Assembly: GCA_021287165.1 (NCBI GenBank)
Contig: JAJTAY010000001.1
Location: forward strand, 37,173 to 101,172
Reading direction: 5' to 3'
DNA from: Bacteroidia bacterium
Lineage (GTDB): Bacteria > Bacteroidota > Bacteroidia > Bacteroidales > F082
DNA length: 64,000 bases
The notes beneath the pieces are model-generated. The model was not told where the DNA came from, made no database searches, and worked only from the letters and a program-made list of their open reading frames with translations. Shown here piece after piece: positions 52,386 to 61,652 of this stretch (positions are counted from its first letter, which is position 1; each line of letters starts with the position of its first letter). Made by a program: the position numbers and the translations under genes.

Positions 52386-54833
52386 ATGAAGATTTTAAAA
52401 TTCGGAGGTACCTCAGTGGGATCGATGGAGGCGATAAAGCGGGTGGTTTCCATCGTGAAACAATCACAACTGGAAAGTGGCTCTGTTGCTGTGGTTTGCT
52501 CTGCCATGGGAGGGGTAACCAATGAGTTGATTGCCCTGGCCGAATTGGCGCAGTCAAGCGATGACCGGACAGCACTGTTTCATCAACTGGTGAAACGTCA
52601 TATGGAGACTGCCGAAGCCCTGCTGAGCGATGCTCATACCTTACGCAGCGATTTGATGGGCCTTTTTGCCCGGCTCGAAAACCTGCTGAGCGGCATAGCA
52701 GCCGTGGGCGAGCTATCGGCCCGCACGCGCGATCTTGTGATGAGTTTTGGCGAACAACTTTCGTGCAAAATGGTAGCGGCATGTCTGGAAGATGCCGGAC
52801 TGAAAAGCCTCTACACCGACAGTCGCGTCCTGGTGGTTACTGACAGCCGCTATGGCAATGCTGTTGTGAATGAGGAAATTACGTATTCAAATATTCGCAA
52901 CTGGTATCATCAGCTGGGCAATGTTGTTCCGGTGGTTACAGGTTTTATTGGCAGCAATGCCAAGGGCCAGACCACAACCATCGGCCGTGGTGGTTCCGAC
53001 CTCACCGCAGCCATCTTTGGTGCAGCGCTCGAGTCCGAAGAAATTCAGATCTGGACCGATGTGGACGGTTTCATGACTGCCGATCCGCGACTGGTGCGCA
53101 ATGCTTTCACCCTGCCTGAGCTCAGCTACAAGGAGGCAATGGAGTTGTCCTACTTCGGTGCCAAGGTGATTTACCCGCCCACCATGATACCTGCCATTGA
53201 GCGAAACATCCCCATCGTCATCAAAAACACCTTCAATCCCGGGCATCCCGGCACGACCATATTGCCGGCCCCGGGCAAAAACGGCAAGTTGATCAAGGGG
53301 ATCTCGTCCATCAGCCGCGTAAGCCTCATCAACGTGGAAGGCGGCGGCATGGTGGGGCTTAAGGGTTTCGGCGGTAAGCTTTTTGGTGCATTAGCCGAAG
53401 CCGGGGTCAATGTCATTCTCATCACCCAGGCCAGCTCGGAGCACAGCATCAGCTTTGCCGTTGCCCCCGACGATACCGATGCGGCCCTGGAAGCCATCCG
53501 AACGCGCTTTGCCTTTGAGCTCGAAACCAGAAAGATAGATCCGCCTACAGCCGAAAGAGACATGAGTATTCTGGCCGTTGTGGGCGAAAACATGCGCCAC
53601 ACACGCGGGCTGAGCGGCAAACTGTTTCAGGCACTGGGGCGAAGCGGCGTGAATGTGGTGGCCATTGCGCAGGGCTCGAGCGAGCTCAACATTTCGGTAG
53701 TCATTGCCTCGGCCGACCTGGCCAAGGCCCTCAATGCCGTGCACGATCAGCTATTCCTTTCACCACACAAAAGCCTCAATGTGTTTGTCGTAGGCACCGG
53801 CAACATCGGACGCGAACTGCTTGCACAGATGGCCAGCTCGGCCAGCTACCTTCAGAATGAACTGCATGTGCGTTTGCGCCTAATGGGATTGGCCAACAGT
53901 CGGCGGATGATGCTGTCGGAAGGAAGCAGTTTCGATCCGGCACAATGGCTCAATCTGCTCCAAGTACAGGGCAAACAGGCTGACCTTGACCGTTTTGTCG
54001 GGAGCATAATCGATATGAACCTGCCCAACTGTGTTGTTGTGGACAACACCAGCAGCCCGGATGTGGTTGGACATTACGAAAAACTGCTGAGTAACAATGT
54101 GTCGGTGGTGGCCTGCAACAAGCTGGGCGCTTCGGGCAGTCAGGTACAATACGATCGATTCAAACGCACAGCCAGAGAGGCCGGGGTGGAGTTCCTTTAC
54201 GAAACCAATGTGGGTGCAGGTCTGCCGGTGATTAAAACCATGGCCGACCTGCTGGCCAGCGGCGACCGTTTTCTGCGCATCGAAGCCATACTTTCCGGCA
54301 CCATATCGTTCATTTTCAATAATTATCAAAGCGGAAGAAGTTTTGCGTCGGTGGTGCGCGAAGCTCAAGATCGGGGCTACACCGAGCCCGACCCTCGCGA
54401 CGACCTCAGCGGCATGGATTTCCGCCGCAAGGTGCTCATCCTTGCCCGCGAAACCGGACTAAAGCTGGAAATAGAAGACATAGAGCTCCAACCCATTTTG
54501 CCCGAGGCGTGCATAAATGCCCCTGATGTTGATGCTTTCTATCAGGAACTGGAAAAAGCCGAAGCCCATTTTTCCGGCATGCTGCATCAGGCCGCGTTAC
54601 AAGGCAAAAAGTTACGATACGTCGGCCTCATTGCCGGCGGAAAAGCCTCAATTAGTCTGCAGATGGTTGATAGCCAGCATCCTTTCTTCAATATGGAAGG
54701 TAGCGACAACATCATAGCCTTTACCACCGACCGCTATCACAGCAACCCGCTGGTGGTTAAAGGCCCGGGTGCCGGGGCAGGCGTCACCGCAGCCGGAGTG
54801 TTTGCCGATGTGCTAAGAGTGGGATATAAGTGA
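52386..54833 (+). CDS. thrA: bifunctional aspartate kinase/homoserine dehydrogenase
   Basis: An 815-residue fusion catalysing the first and third steps from aspartate to threonine and methionine. Aspartokinase part (1-285) starts MKILKFGGTSVGSMEAI and includes GRGGSDLTAAIFGAAL; two ACT domains (about 300-460) give feedback control (MVGLKGFGGKLFGALAEAGVNVILI, then VGENMRHTRGLSGKLFQALGRSGVNVVAIAQGSSELNISVVI). The dehydrogenase part starts at VGTGNIGRELL and includes TNVGAGLPVIKTM, GTISFIFNNY and the catalytic Lys region GMDFRRKVLILARE. It opens the thrA-thrB-thrC operon. Confidence 0.95.
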   Translation: MKILKFGGTSVGSMEAIKRVVSIVKQSQLESGSVAVVCSAMGGVTNELIALAELAQSSDDRTALFHQLVKRHMETAEALLSDAHTLRSDLMGLFARLENLLSGIAAVGELSARTRDLVMSFGEQLSCKMVAACLEDAGLKSLYTDSRVLVVTDSRYGNAVVNEEITYSNIRNWYHQLGNVVPVVTGFIGSNAKGQTTTIGRGGSDLTAAIFGAALESEEIQIWTDVDGFMTADPRLVRNAFTLPELSYKEAMELSYFGAKVIYPPTMIPAIERNIPIVIKNTFNPGHPGTTILPAPGKNGKLIKGISSISRVSLINVEGGGMVGLKGFGGKLFGALAEAGVNVILITQASSEHSISFAVAPDDTDAALEAIRTRFAFELETRKIDPPTAERDMSILAVVGENMRHTRGLSGKLFQALGRSGVNVVAIAQGSSELNISVVIASADLAKALNAVHDQLFLSPHKSLNVFVVGTGNIGRELLAQMASSASYLQNELHVRLRLMGLANSRRMMLSEGSSFDPAQWLNLLQVQGKQADLDRFVGSIIDMNLPNCVVVDNTSSPDVVGHYEKLLSNNVSVVACNKLGASGSQVQYDRFKRTAREAGVEFLYETNVGAGLPVIKTMADLLASGDRFLRIEAILSGTISFIFNNYQSGRSFASVVREAQDRGYTEPDPRDDLSGMDFRRKVLILARETGLKLEIEDIELQPILPEACINAPDVDAFYQELEKAEAHFSGMLHQAALQGKKLRYVGLIAGGKASISLQMVDSQHPFFNMEGSDNIIAFTTDRYHSNPLVVKGPGAGAGVTAAGVFADVLRVGYK

Positions 54834-54895
54834 ACAGCAATTTTTTAGAGGTCATGAACCAGACACCGATGTCCGTTATTCAACCTTTGTCCCTC

Positions 54896-54956
54896 GTCCC
54901 AAGTCCCCTGTCCCCTTCCTGTCCCCTGTCCCCAAAAAACCCGAAACCCGTAACTC
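54896..54956 (+). repeat. GC word repeat between thrA and thrB
   Basis: CCCCTGTCC words occur three times, joined by CTTCCTG, then CCCGAAACCCGTAAC runs into the thrB start. This spaces thrA from thrB by 123 bp while thrB and thrC overlap by 4 bp. Confidence 0.6.
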
Positions 54957-55898
54957 ATGACAAACATCAATAAAATTTCCGTCTTTGCCCCGGCCACGGT
55001 ATCCAATCTAAACTGTGGTTTTGATGTGTTGGGCTTTGCGCTCGATGCTCCCGGCGACACCGTGGACATAGAGCTCACCAATAGTGGCAGGTTAGAGCTG
55101 GTGGCCATCACCGGCGATGGCGGCCTGTTGCCCGTCGAGCCTGAGCGCAACACGGCCACGGCTGTGGTGCGGATGTTTTTCGACAGACTGGGCACGCACC
55201 ATGGTGCGAGGGTTTGGCTGCACAAGGGCATGCCGCTCAACAGCGGCCTGGGCTCAAGTGCGGCCAGTGCAGTGGCAGCGCTGGTGGCCGTAAACAACCT
55301 AACCGGCCATCCAATGCGCAAAGAGGAACTTCTGCTTCTGGCCATGGAGGGCGAACGCCTGGCATGCGGCAGTGCCCATGCCGACAATGTGGCGCCCTGC
55401 CTATACGGAGGTTTGGTGCTTATCCGTTCCTACGATCCGCTTGAGGTGATCCAGCTACCTGTGCCTGAACCGCTTTATTCTATGGTGGTTCATCCGCATG
55501 TGCACATCCCCACGCGCGAGGCGCGGGCAGCGCTTCCTGCCGAAATTCCCCTCAAAACGGCCATTAGTCAATGGGCCAACCTGGCCGGCTTTGTGTCGGC
55601 CTGCTACACCAACGACAAGGCACTTCTGGGCCGCAGCATGACCGATCTGGTGGCCGAGCCGGTGCGTTCGCCACGCATTCCATTTTTCGATGCCATGAAA
55701 GCGGAAGCACTCAACAAAGATGCTCTTGCCTTTGGCATTTCCGGATCTGGCCCCACGGTGTTTGCGCTGTTCGAAAACAAGCCTCAGGCTGAGCAATGCG
55801 CGATGGCGATAAACAAATTCCTGCTAAAGAATAACCTGAATAATGAATATTACATCTCAAGGGTCAACGAGCAGGGACCGAAAATTTTAAACCAATGA
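54957..55898 (+). CDS. thrB: homoserine kinase
   Basis: A 313-residue GHMP kinase that makes O-phosphohomoserine. Start KISVFAPATVSNLNCGFDVLGFALD, ATP loop PLNSGLGSSAASAVAALVAVN, the substrate loop ADNVAPCLYGG and the C-terminal GHMP motif FGISGSGPTVFALFE. ATG 54957 follows a GC word repeat. The stop overlaps thrC by 4 bp. Confidence 0.95.
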   Translation: MTNINKISVFAPATVSNLNCGFDVLGFALDAPGDTVDIELTNSGRLELVAITGDGGLLPVEPERNTATAVVRMFFDRLGTHHGARVWLHKGMPLNSGLGSSAASAVAALVAVNNLTGHPMRKEELLLLAMEGERLACGSAHADNVAPCLYGGLVLIRSYDPLEVIQLPVPEPLYSMVVHPHVHIPTREARAALPAEIPLKTAISQWANLAGFVSACYTNDKALLGRSMTDLVAEPVRSPRIPFFDAMKAEALNKDALAFGISGSGPTVFALFENKPQAEQCAMAINKFLLKNNLNNEYYISRVNEQGPKILNQ

Positions 55899-57196
55899 AA
55901 TTCATTTCCACACGCGACCCTCATCACGAGCGGCCGGTTTCGTTTTTCGATGCCGTGCTTCAGGGCCTTGCCCCCGACGGAGGGCTTTACATGCCCGATA
56001 CCCTACCTGTACTTACCGAGGAGAAGCTGAAACTTTTGCCCGGGTTGAACCTGAGTCAGCTGGCATTTGAGATGCTTTACCCCTTTCTGGAAAACGAAAT
56101 TTCAGCCAGCGAACTCATAACGATTTGTGAGGAGGTTTTCAATTTTCCGCTGCCGCTGGTACGCCTCGACGAAAATTTGCTGAGCCTGGAGCTTTTTCAC
56201 GGACCTACACTGGCATTCAAGGACTTCGGAGCACGTTTCATGGCCCGGGTGCTTAGTCGGCTGGCCGGCCAAAGAGGCGGGGAAATCAGGGTTGTGGTGG
56301 CCACCTCGGGCGATACGGGTAGCGCCGTGGCTGCAGGCTTTTATAAAGTGCCCGGAATAAAGGTGTTTATCCTTTACCCAAAAGGAAGGGTGAGTCCGGG
56401 ACAACAGAAACAGCTGACTACCTGGGGCGAAAACATCACGGCCCTTGAAATCGAGGGCAGCTTCGACGACTGCCAGCGCCATGTGAAAAGCCTGCTAGCC
56501 GATGCATCGCTCCAACAGCAAGTTCAACTCACCTCGGCCAACAGCATCAACCTGGCCCGCTTGCTGCCACAGATGGTCTATTATGCTGCCGCATGGGCTC
56601 AACTATCACAACATCAAATTGCTTTTAGTGTCCCAAGCGGCAATTTCGGTAACCTCACCGCCGGGTTGATGGCCGCTGCCATGGGCATACCGGTGAAACA
56701 TTTCGTGGCGGCCACCAATGTAAACGATGTGGTGCCGCAATACCTGCATGAGGGTATTTATCAGCCCAGGCCTTCGGCCACTACGCTCAGCAATGCCATG
56801 GATGTGGGCAATCCGAGCAATTTCGAGCGCATGCTGCACCTGTTCGGTCACCAGCACCAGCGCATGCAGCAAAGGCTAAGTGGTGCCGGCTTTACTGACG
56901 TGCAAACCCTGCAGGCCATGCAGCAGCTTTACGGGCGTTACGGCTATGTGGCCGATCCGCATGGCGCAGTAGGGTATCTCGGAGCAGCGCAATATCTCAA
57001 TCAGTACCCCGATGCGCAGTTTGTCTTTCTCGAAACGGCCCATCCGGCCAAGTTTCCCGAAACGGTGAACCGGGCCCTGGGCTTTAATCCGGAAATGCCG
57101 GAGAGGCTTCAGGCGTTTTTGGAGAAAAAAGAGCAGCAAAAGGTGTTGCCAAACGAAATTCGAAAGGTAAGGGAAGTAGTTTTAATGCTTCATTGA
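55895..57196 (+). CDS. thrC: threonine synthase
   Basis: A 433-residue PLP enzyme converting O-phosphohomoserine to threonine. PLP lysine in HGPTLAFKDFGARFMARVL, phosphate loop ATSGDTGSAVAAGF, and the later SVPSGNFGNLTAGLMAA; the N-terminus (MKFISTRDPHHERPVSFFDAVLQGLAPDGGLYMPD) is of the shorter fungal/bacterial class II form. Last gene of the threonine operon, 8 bp from the convergent toxin gene. Confidence 0.95.
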   Translation: MKFISTRDPHHERPVSFFDAVLQGLAPDGGLYMPDTLPVLTEEKLKLLPGLNLSQLAFEMLYPFLENEISASELITICEEVFNFPLPLVRLDENLLSLELFHGPTLAFKDFGARFMARVLSRLAGQRGGEIRVVVATSGDTGSAVAAGFYKVPGIKVFILYPKGRVSPGQQKQLTTWGENITALEIEGSFDDCQRHVKSLLADASLQQQVQLTSANSINLARLLPQMVYYAAAWAQLSQHQIAFSVPSGNFGNLTAGLMAAAMGIPVKHFVAATNVNDVVPQYLHEGIYQPRPSATTLSNAMDVGNPSNFERMLHLFGHQHQRMQQRLSGAGFTDVQTLQAMQQLYGRYGYVADPHGAVGYLGAAQYLNQYPDAQFVFLETAHPAKFPETVNRALGFNPEMPERLQAFLEKKEQQKVLPNEIRKVREVVLMLH

Positions 57197-57204
57197 GTCA
57201 TTGG

Positions 57205-57825
57205 TTATTCGTATAAACTGATCTCATAAACCTGCTTTTGCAGATTCTGTTTAATAATTGACCAGTCGAGCGGTTCAAATACAAAAGGCATGGGCTCTGC
57301 TTCGGCATCTTCAAAATAGGTAAGGCTTTTTAATACGAGGAAAACAGAACCATCTTGAAATTTTCGCTTGTAAAAACCAAGGATTTGACTCAGCGTGTAA
57401 CGCTGAAGCAGATAATGGATATCAATAAAGTCTTTTTTACTACCTCTGCCCGTTATTGCGGCCAGTTTCATGGCGGCTATATCCTCAATAGCAGCCATTC
57501 TGATATTATCGTAAACCATCAACTTACCAATCCAAGGATAGGAATAATTCACTATGTCAACCTTGATGTCGTTGACGCTGAATACATTAATGTTTTTTGA
57601 GCTTTTGAGTACAGTTAGCTTGTCTATTCCGTGAAATAGCTCGTTGATATCGAGCAGGCCGAAATCTATGATTCCGAACAAATCCAGATCAACCGATTTA
57701 CGGTGCCCAATTTGCAGTGCAAGTGCTGTTCCCCCAACCAAACGCAAATCATCTAGCAAAGGGTTGAGCATCAGCATTTTCAGAAGTTCCAGTGTTTTGG
57801 GATCGATTGCTGGAAGGTAAAGCAT
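57205..57825 (-). CDS. AbiEii/AbiGii-family nucleotidyltransferase toxin
   Basis: A 206-residue protein with the nucleotidyltransferase motifs of the type IV AbiE toxin family: LVGGTALALQIGHRKSVDLDLF (GGT at 31-33, DLD at 46-48) and the later GSKKDFIDIHYLL. AbiEii adds nucleotides to tRNA or binds GTP and blocks growth during phage infection. This copy is shorter than the 300-residue prototype and lacks its C-terminal region. It overlaps the presumed antitoxin gene by 46 bp. Confidence 0.82.
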   Translation of the reverse strand: MLYLPAIDPKTLELLKMLMLNPLLDDLRLVGGTALALQIGHRKSVDLDLFGIIDFGLLDINELFHGIDKLTVLKSSKNINVFSVNDIKVDIVNYSYPWIGKLMVYDNIRMAAIEDIAAMKLAAITGRGSKKDFIDIHYLLQRYTLSQILGFYKRKFQDGSVFLVLKSLTYFEDAEAEPMPFVFEPLDWSIIKQNLQKQVYEISLYE

Positions 57826-58088
57826 CGGAATGCATGTTTTGGGCGTTGTGACAAAAGCGCAATGAAAGATAGCGCTTTTGGATCGAGATCGCGGAACGAT
57901 TGAGCAACATTTGCAATCTCTTCGATTCCATAGAAATTACGAAGCAAAAACCAATCTTCAATTTTCCCGAATTCCAGTATCTGCTTGATAATGTATGCCT
58001 TGTCTTTTTCGGGACTTAAGGCGATTCTGTTTACGTCCCAGAAAAGGTGAGGGGAAAATTGGGAAAAGTCGAGTACTTTTATTTCCAT
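57780..58088 (-). CDS. presumed antitoxin of the AbiEii-type pair (DUF6922-like)
   Basis: About 102 residues from ATG 58088. It begins with the phrase FSPHLFWDVNRIALSPEKDKAYIIKQILEFGKIEDWFLLRNFYG, typical of DUF6922 proteins that precede nucleotidyltransferase toxins in Bacteroidota. It lacks the AbiEi winged-helix domain, so it is a different antitoxin type. The antitoxin-first order and overlap fit a toxin-antitoxin pair. Confidence 0.7.
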   Translation of the reverse strand: MEIKVLDFSQFSPHLFWDVNRIALSPEKDKAYIIKQILEFGKIEDWFLLRNFYGIEEIANVAQSFRDLDPKALSFIALLSQRPKHAFRCFTFQQSIPKHWNF

Positions 58089-58187
58089 AGTGAACACAAA
58101 ACTAATAAACCTGCATTATTTCAGCAAAGTCGGGCTGTGCAGTTGGAATACCAGTTGCACTCATGCTTTTGGGGAGAGGACAAGATG

Positions 58188-60140
58188 CTATTGTGAGGAA
58201 CTTATTGGAAAAACCTTCATTTCGCCAAGAAATTCCATCACCTTAGCAACACTTTCCGCCATATTTTCGGGTTTCAGGCTCAGGGCGGGGTTTTCAGGAA
58301 CCTCGTAAGGCTCGTCAACACCGGGAAGGAAGTGCAGCTGTCCTTTGTCGGCCAGCTCATATAGCTCGGGTTTGTTGCTGCGGCAGTAATCAAGACCGGC
58401 ATCCATATAGATCAGGTGAAACCTTTCGGGGCCAACGATTTCGGCCAGCTGACGGCGCACCTGTTCGCGGGGCGAGATGAACGAGCAGATGGTGATGATG
58501 CCCTGGTCGTTGAGGATGCGGCACACGTGGGCCACACGGCGCATTTGTTCGGCACGTCCGGCAGGACTGAAGTCGAGCTCGCGGTTCAGGCCCGAGCGTG
58601 CGGTGCTGCCGTCCACCATCACCACGGTGGCGCCGGCGTCGAACAGTTGTTTTTCGAGGGTGTAGGCCAGCAGGTTTTTGCCGCTGCCGTGCAGACCGGT
58701 AATCCACAGGGTGGCGCCACGCTGGCGGTAGCGCTTTTCGAGCTCTTGCTTGCCGATGAGGCTCTTGCCCTGTTCGATCAGCCGTTTCGATTCGGGGTCA
58801 ACCAAACGCGAAGGCATGTCGCTGGGGTTCACCTTGTCGATGATCATGCCCACGGCCGAGGTGTTGTGGGTGATGGGATCGATGAGGATAAATGCTCCGG
58901 TGCTGCGGTTGCGGTGATAGGGATCGAACAGCAATGGTTTGGCCGAGGTGATGACCACACGTCCTATTTCGTTGAGGGCCAGGGCATTGGTTTCGCTTTG
59001 CTCAAGGGTGTTCACATCCACGCGGTAGCGGATCTGGTCGATGTGGGCTCGTGTGACGTTGTTTGCCTGTTTGATGAAAAACTGGGTAAAGGGGTCCATA
59101 AGTTTTTCGTCCATCCACACCAGCATGGCTTCGAACTGGCGCTCCACGCGGGGCAGGTTGTCGGGGTGTACCAGCATATCGCCGCGCGAAAGGTCGATCT
59201 CATCAGCCAGGGTGAGGGTGATGCTTTGGGGTGGGAAAGCATAATCCATATCGCCGTCCGGACCGATGATGCGTGTAACGGTGCTTGATTTGCGTGATGG
59301 CAGGGCCATTAATTTTTCGCCTTTACGCACAATACCTGAGGCTACCTTACCCGAAAATCCCCTGAAATCGAGGTCGGGGCGGAGCACAATCTGCACCGGA
59401 AAGCGAAAATCGTCGAAGTTGCGGTCGGAGCTCACGTGCACCGTTTCGAGGTAATGCAGCAGGCTTTTGCCGCGATACCAGGGCATTTTGTCCGAAAGTT
59501 CCACCACATTATCGCCCTTTAGTGCAGAGAGGGGAATGAAGTAAATATCGGGCAATGAAAGACGGGTGACGAACTTTTTGTAGTCGTCGCAGATTTTTTC
59601 AAACACTTCCTCGCTGTAGTCAACCAGGTCCATCTTGTTCACAGCCAGCACGATATGTCTTATTCCCAGCAGCGACACCAGAAAGGTGTGCCGGCGAGTC
59701 TGGGTGATGACGCCTTTGCGGGCATCGACGAGGATGATAGCCAGATTGGCGGTGCTGGCACCCGTAACCATATTGCGGGTGTATTGCTCGTGGCCGGGGG
59801 TATCAGCAATGATGAATTTGCGCTTGTTGGTCGAAAAGTAGCGATAGGCCACATCGATGGTGATGCCCTGCTCGCGTTCGGCCTGCAGCCCGTCGAGCAG
59901 CAGGGCGTAGTCGGTTTCGTCGCCGGCATGGCCGATGCGCTTGCTGTCGCGCTCCAGGGCCATGAGCTGGTCTTCGTAAATCTTCTTGCTGTCGAAAAGC
60001 AACTTGCCAATAAGCGTACTCTTGCCGTCGTCAACCGAGCCGGCCGTTAGAAAACGCAACAGGTCTTTCTGCTGATCCTGATCGAGGAAGGAGGAGATGG
60101 AACCGGGTGCTGGGTGCTGGGTGCTGGATGCTTGTTTCAT
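58188..60140 (-). CDS. cysN: bifunctional sulfate adenylyltransferase GTPase subunit/APS kinase-like (CysNC)
   Basis: A 650-residue fusion. CysN GTPase: GSVDDGKST (34-42), [13 protein letters not shown], then EF-Tu-like beta-barrels. The C-terminal APS-kinase-like domain starts near 482 but its P-loop is GLHGSGKN with Asn in place of Ser/Thr, and DGDNVR is replaced by DGSTAR (from 510), so kinase activity is doubtful, though this form may be common in the phylum. Residues 2-14 ([13 protein letters not shown]) are encoded by a GC word repeat. Works with CysD to make APS. Confidence 0.9.
   Translation of the reverse strand: MKQASSTQHPAPGSISSFLDQDQQKDLLRFLTAGSVDDGKSTLIGKLLFDSKKIYEDQLMALERDSKRIGHAGDETDYALLLDGLQAEREQGITIDVAYRYFSTNKRKFIIADTPGHEQYTRNMVTGASTANLAIILVDARKGVITQTRRHTFLVSLLGIRHIVLAVNKMDLVDYSEEVFEKICDDYKKFVTRLSLPDIYFIPLSALKGDNVVELSDKMPWYRGKSLLHYLETVHVSSDRNFDDFRFPVQIVLRPDLDFRGFSGKVASGIVRKGEKLMALPSRKSSTVTRIIGPDGDMDYAFPPQSITLTLADEIDLSRGDMLVHPDNLPRVERQFEAMLVWMDEKLMDPFTQFFIKQANNVTRAHIDQIRYRVDVNTLEQSETNALALNEIGRVVITSAKPLLFDPYHRNRSTGAFILIDPITHNTSAVGMIIDKVNPSDMPSRLVDPESKRLIEQGKSLIGKQELEKRYRQRGATLWITGLHGSGKNLLAYTLEKQLFDAGATVVMVDGSTARSGLNRELDFSPAGRAEQMRRVAHVCRILNDQGIITICSFISPREQVRRQLAEIVGPERFHLIYMDAGLDYCRSNKPELYELADKGQLHFLPGVDEPYEVPENPALSLKPENMAESVAKVMEFLGEMKVFPISSSQ
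60106..60135 (-). repeat. GC word repeat inside cysNC 5' end
   Basis: GGGTGCT occurs three times in tandem on the plus strand, followed by GGATGCTTG. It translates into the cysNC N-terminus on the minus strand. Related words lie at 60680-60718 and 63478-63511. Confidence 0.65.
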
Positions 60141-60235
60141 TTTGCTCGATACTGGTGTTTTTTCAGACGATGAAGAGATTTGGGTTATGTATTCTGGATG
60201 ATGTTAGCTTGATAGCACAGGAGGAGAGGAGAAAT

Positions 60236-60601
60236 TTAAGTTTTCCACTCTTTTTCAACGTATTGAATGTATTTGTTGATGCGTTTTCCGAGCGTTTGGT
60301 ATTCTTCGAGAAGCTGTTGCCACGATGGTTGATCCGGATAAAGCTTGACGATAATCATGATATGGCTAATGGTTTCGTCGCCCGATGCCTGTGCATAGGT
60401 CACGTATTTGACAAAATCCTGCTTGTAAGCTTTTCTTCCATAACCTTCGGCAATCTGAGCATATATACTTTTAGATGACCTGCGGACCTGATTTCCTGTT
60501 TCATATTTCTCAAACGAAGGCAATTCAAGACTGAGCAGGTGAACACGCACCGCAAGGTCAAAAGCCAACTGAAATATCTCTAATTCACGAAAACCAGACA
60601 T
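60236..60601 (-). CDS. four-helix bundle protein (S23/IVP type)
   Basis: About 121 residues from ATG 60601. FRELEIFQLAFDLAVRVHLLS, QVRRSSKSIYAQIAEGYGRKAYKQDFVKYVTYAQASGDETISHI are the family marks of the four-helix bundle proteins once found as 23S rRNA intervening-sequence products. Their role is unclear; they often sit alone in intergenic positions. It is inserted between cysD and cysNC, which are usually adjacent. Confidence 0.82.
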   Translation of the reverse strand: MSGFRELEIFQLAFDLAVRVHLLSLELPSFEKYETGNQVRRSSKSIYAQIAEGYGRKAYKQDFVKYVTYAQASGDETISHIMIIVKLYPDQPSWQQLLEEYQTLGKRINKYIQYVEKEWKT

Positions 60602-60645
60602 ATCTTTAACATCTAACAGCAATTATCAACAAATAGAGAAAGTTC

Positions 60646-60653
60646 CAAAACTA
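60646..60653 (-). promoter_or_regulatory. -7 element for the four-helix bundle gene
   Basis: The minus strand reads TAGTTTTG, a full TAnnTTTG match, 45 bp before the ATG, suggesting this gene has its own promoter within the cys cluster. Confidence 0.4.
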
Positions 60654-60679
60654 AATTCTCTGACTAACTAACACTTCTA

Positions 60680-60718
60680 AACCTTCACCCGGCACCTAGC
60701 ACCCGGCACCCGGCACCT
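60680..60718 (+). repeat. GC word repeat (CCCGGCACC)
   Basis: Four CACCCGGCAC/CACCTAGCAC-like words in tandem, ending at the cysD stop. Non-coding. Confidence 0.65.
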
Positions 60719-61631
60719 AAAAATACCCTTCCCTCTTTTTCTGTTCCATGCTGCCTTCCTGGTCAAAGTCGATCACACGGGTGGTGCGTTCGCTTTTGGT
60801 GGTAGTCATCATTTCTTCCACGATTTTTTCGATATTGTCGGCATCCGATTCCACTGCGCCGGTCAGTGGGTAGCAGCCCAGGGTGCGGAAGCGCACTTTG
60901 CGCATGGTAGCTTTTTGGGCAATATGGGCAGGCATGCGGTCGTCGTCGACCATGATGAGGGTGCCTTCGTGCTCTACAATGGGGCGTTCTTTGGCGAAAT
61001 AAAGCGGTACGATGGGGATGTTTTCGAGGCGGATATACTGCCATATATCGAGTTCGGTCCAGTTGCTCAGCGGGAACACGCGTATCGACTCGCCCTTATG
61101 CACTTTGGTGTTGTAGATGTCCCATAGTTCAGGGCGCTGGTTTTTGGGGTCCCATTGGTGAAAGCGGTCGCGGAAGCTAAAGATGCGTTCCTTGGCGCGG
61201 CTTTTTTCCTCATCGCGGCGGGCGCCGCCAAATGCAGCGTCGAAGCGGTGTTTGTCGAGGGCCTTGAGCAGGGCCTGGGTTTTCATCACATCGGTATGCA
61301 CTTTCGAGCCGTGGGTGAAAGGGCCAATGCCGGCAGCCAGTCCTTCGTGGTTGATTTCAACGATGAGCTCCCAACCGTTTTCAGCTGCATAACGGTCGCG
61401 AAACTCCACCATCTCGCGGAATTTCCAGGTGGTATCGATGTGCATGAGAGGGAAAGGCACTTTGCCGGGGTAGAAGGCCTTTTCGGCCAGGCGCACCATC
61501 ACCGAACTGTCTTTGCCTATGGAATATAGCATTACCGGTTTTTCGAACGAAGCTGCCACCTCACGGATGACGTGTATCGACTCGGCTTCGAGCTCACGCA
61601 GATTGTTCAACGAGTAGTTCTGAATGTCCAT
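60717..61631 (-). CDS. cysD: sulfate adenylyltransferase subunit 2
   Basis: A 304-residue PP-loop ATP pyrophosphatase: [20 protein letters not shown] is the PP motif, then [40 protein letters not shown], and [13 protein letters not shown]. With CysN it makes adenosine 5'-phosphosulfate from ATP and sulfate in the cytoplasm. It lies 21 bp after cysQ and before the four-helix bundle gene. Confidence 0.95.
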   Translation of the reverse strand: MDIQNYSLNNLRELEAESIHVIREVAASFEKPVMLYSIGKDSSVMVRLAEKAFYPGKVPFPLMHIDTTWKFREMVEFRDRYAAENGWELIVEINHEGLAAGIGPFTHGSKVHTDVMKTQALLKALDKHRFDAAFGGARRDEEKSRAKERIFSFRDRFHQWDPKNQRPELWDIYNTKVHKGESIRVFPLSNWTELDIWQYIRLENIPIVPLYFAKERPIVEHEGTLIMVDDDRMPAHIAQKATMRKVRFRTLGCYPLTGAVESDADNIEKIVEEMMTTTKSERTTRVIDFDQEGSMEQKKREGYF

Positions 61632-61652
61632 CGGTAGTTATAATTTAACCTT

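Noticed and set aside
60106..60718. Possible CRISPR array from repeated GC words
   Set aside because: Units are 7-10 bp, tandem or irregular, with no 25-40-bp repeats or unique spacers and no cas genes.
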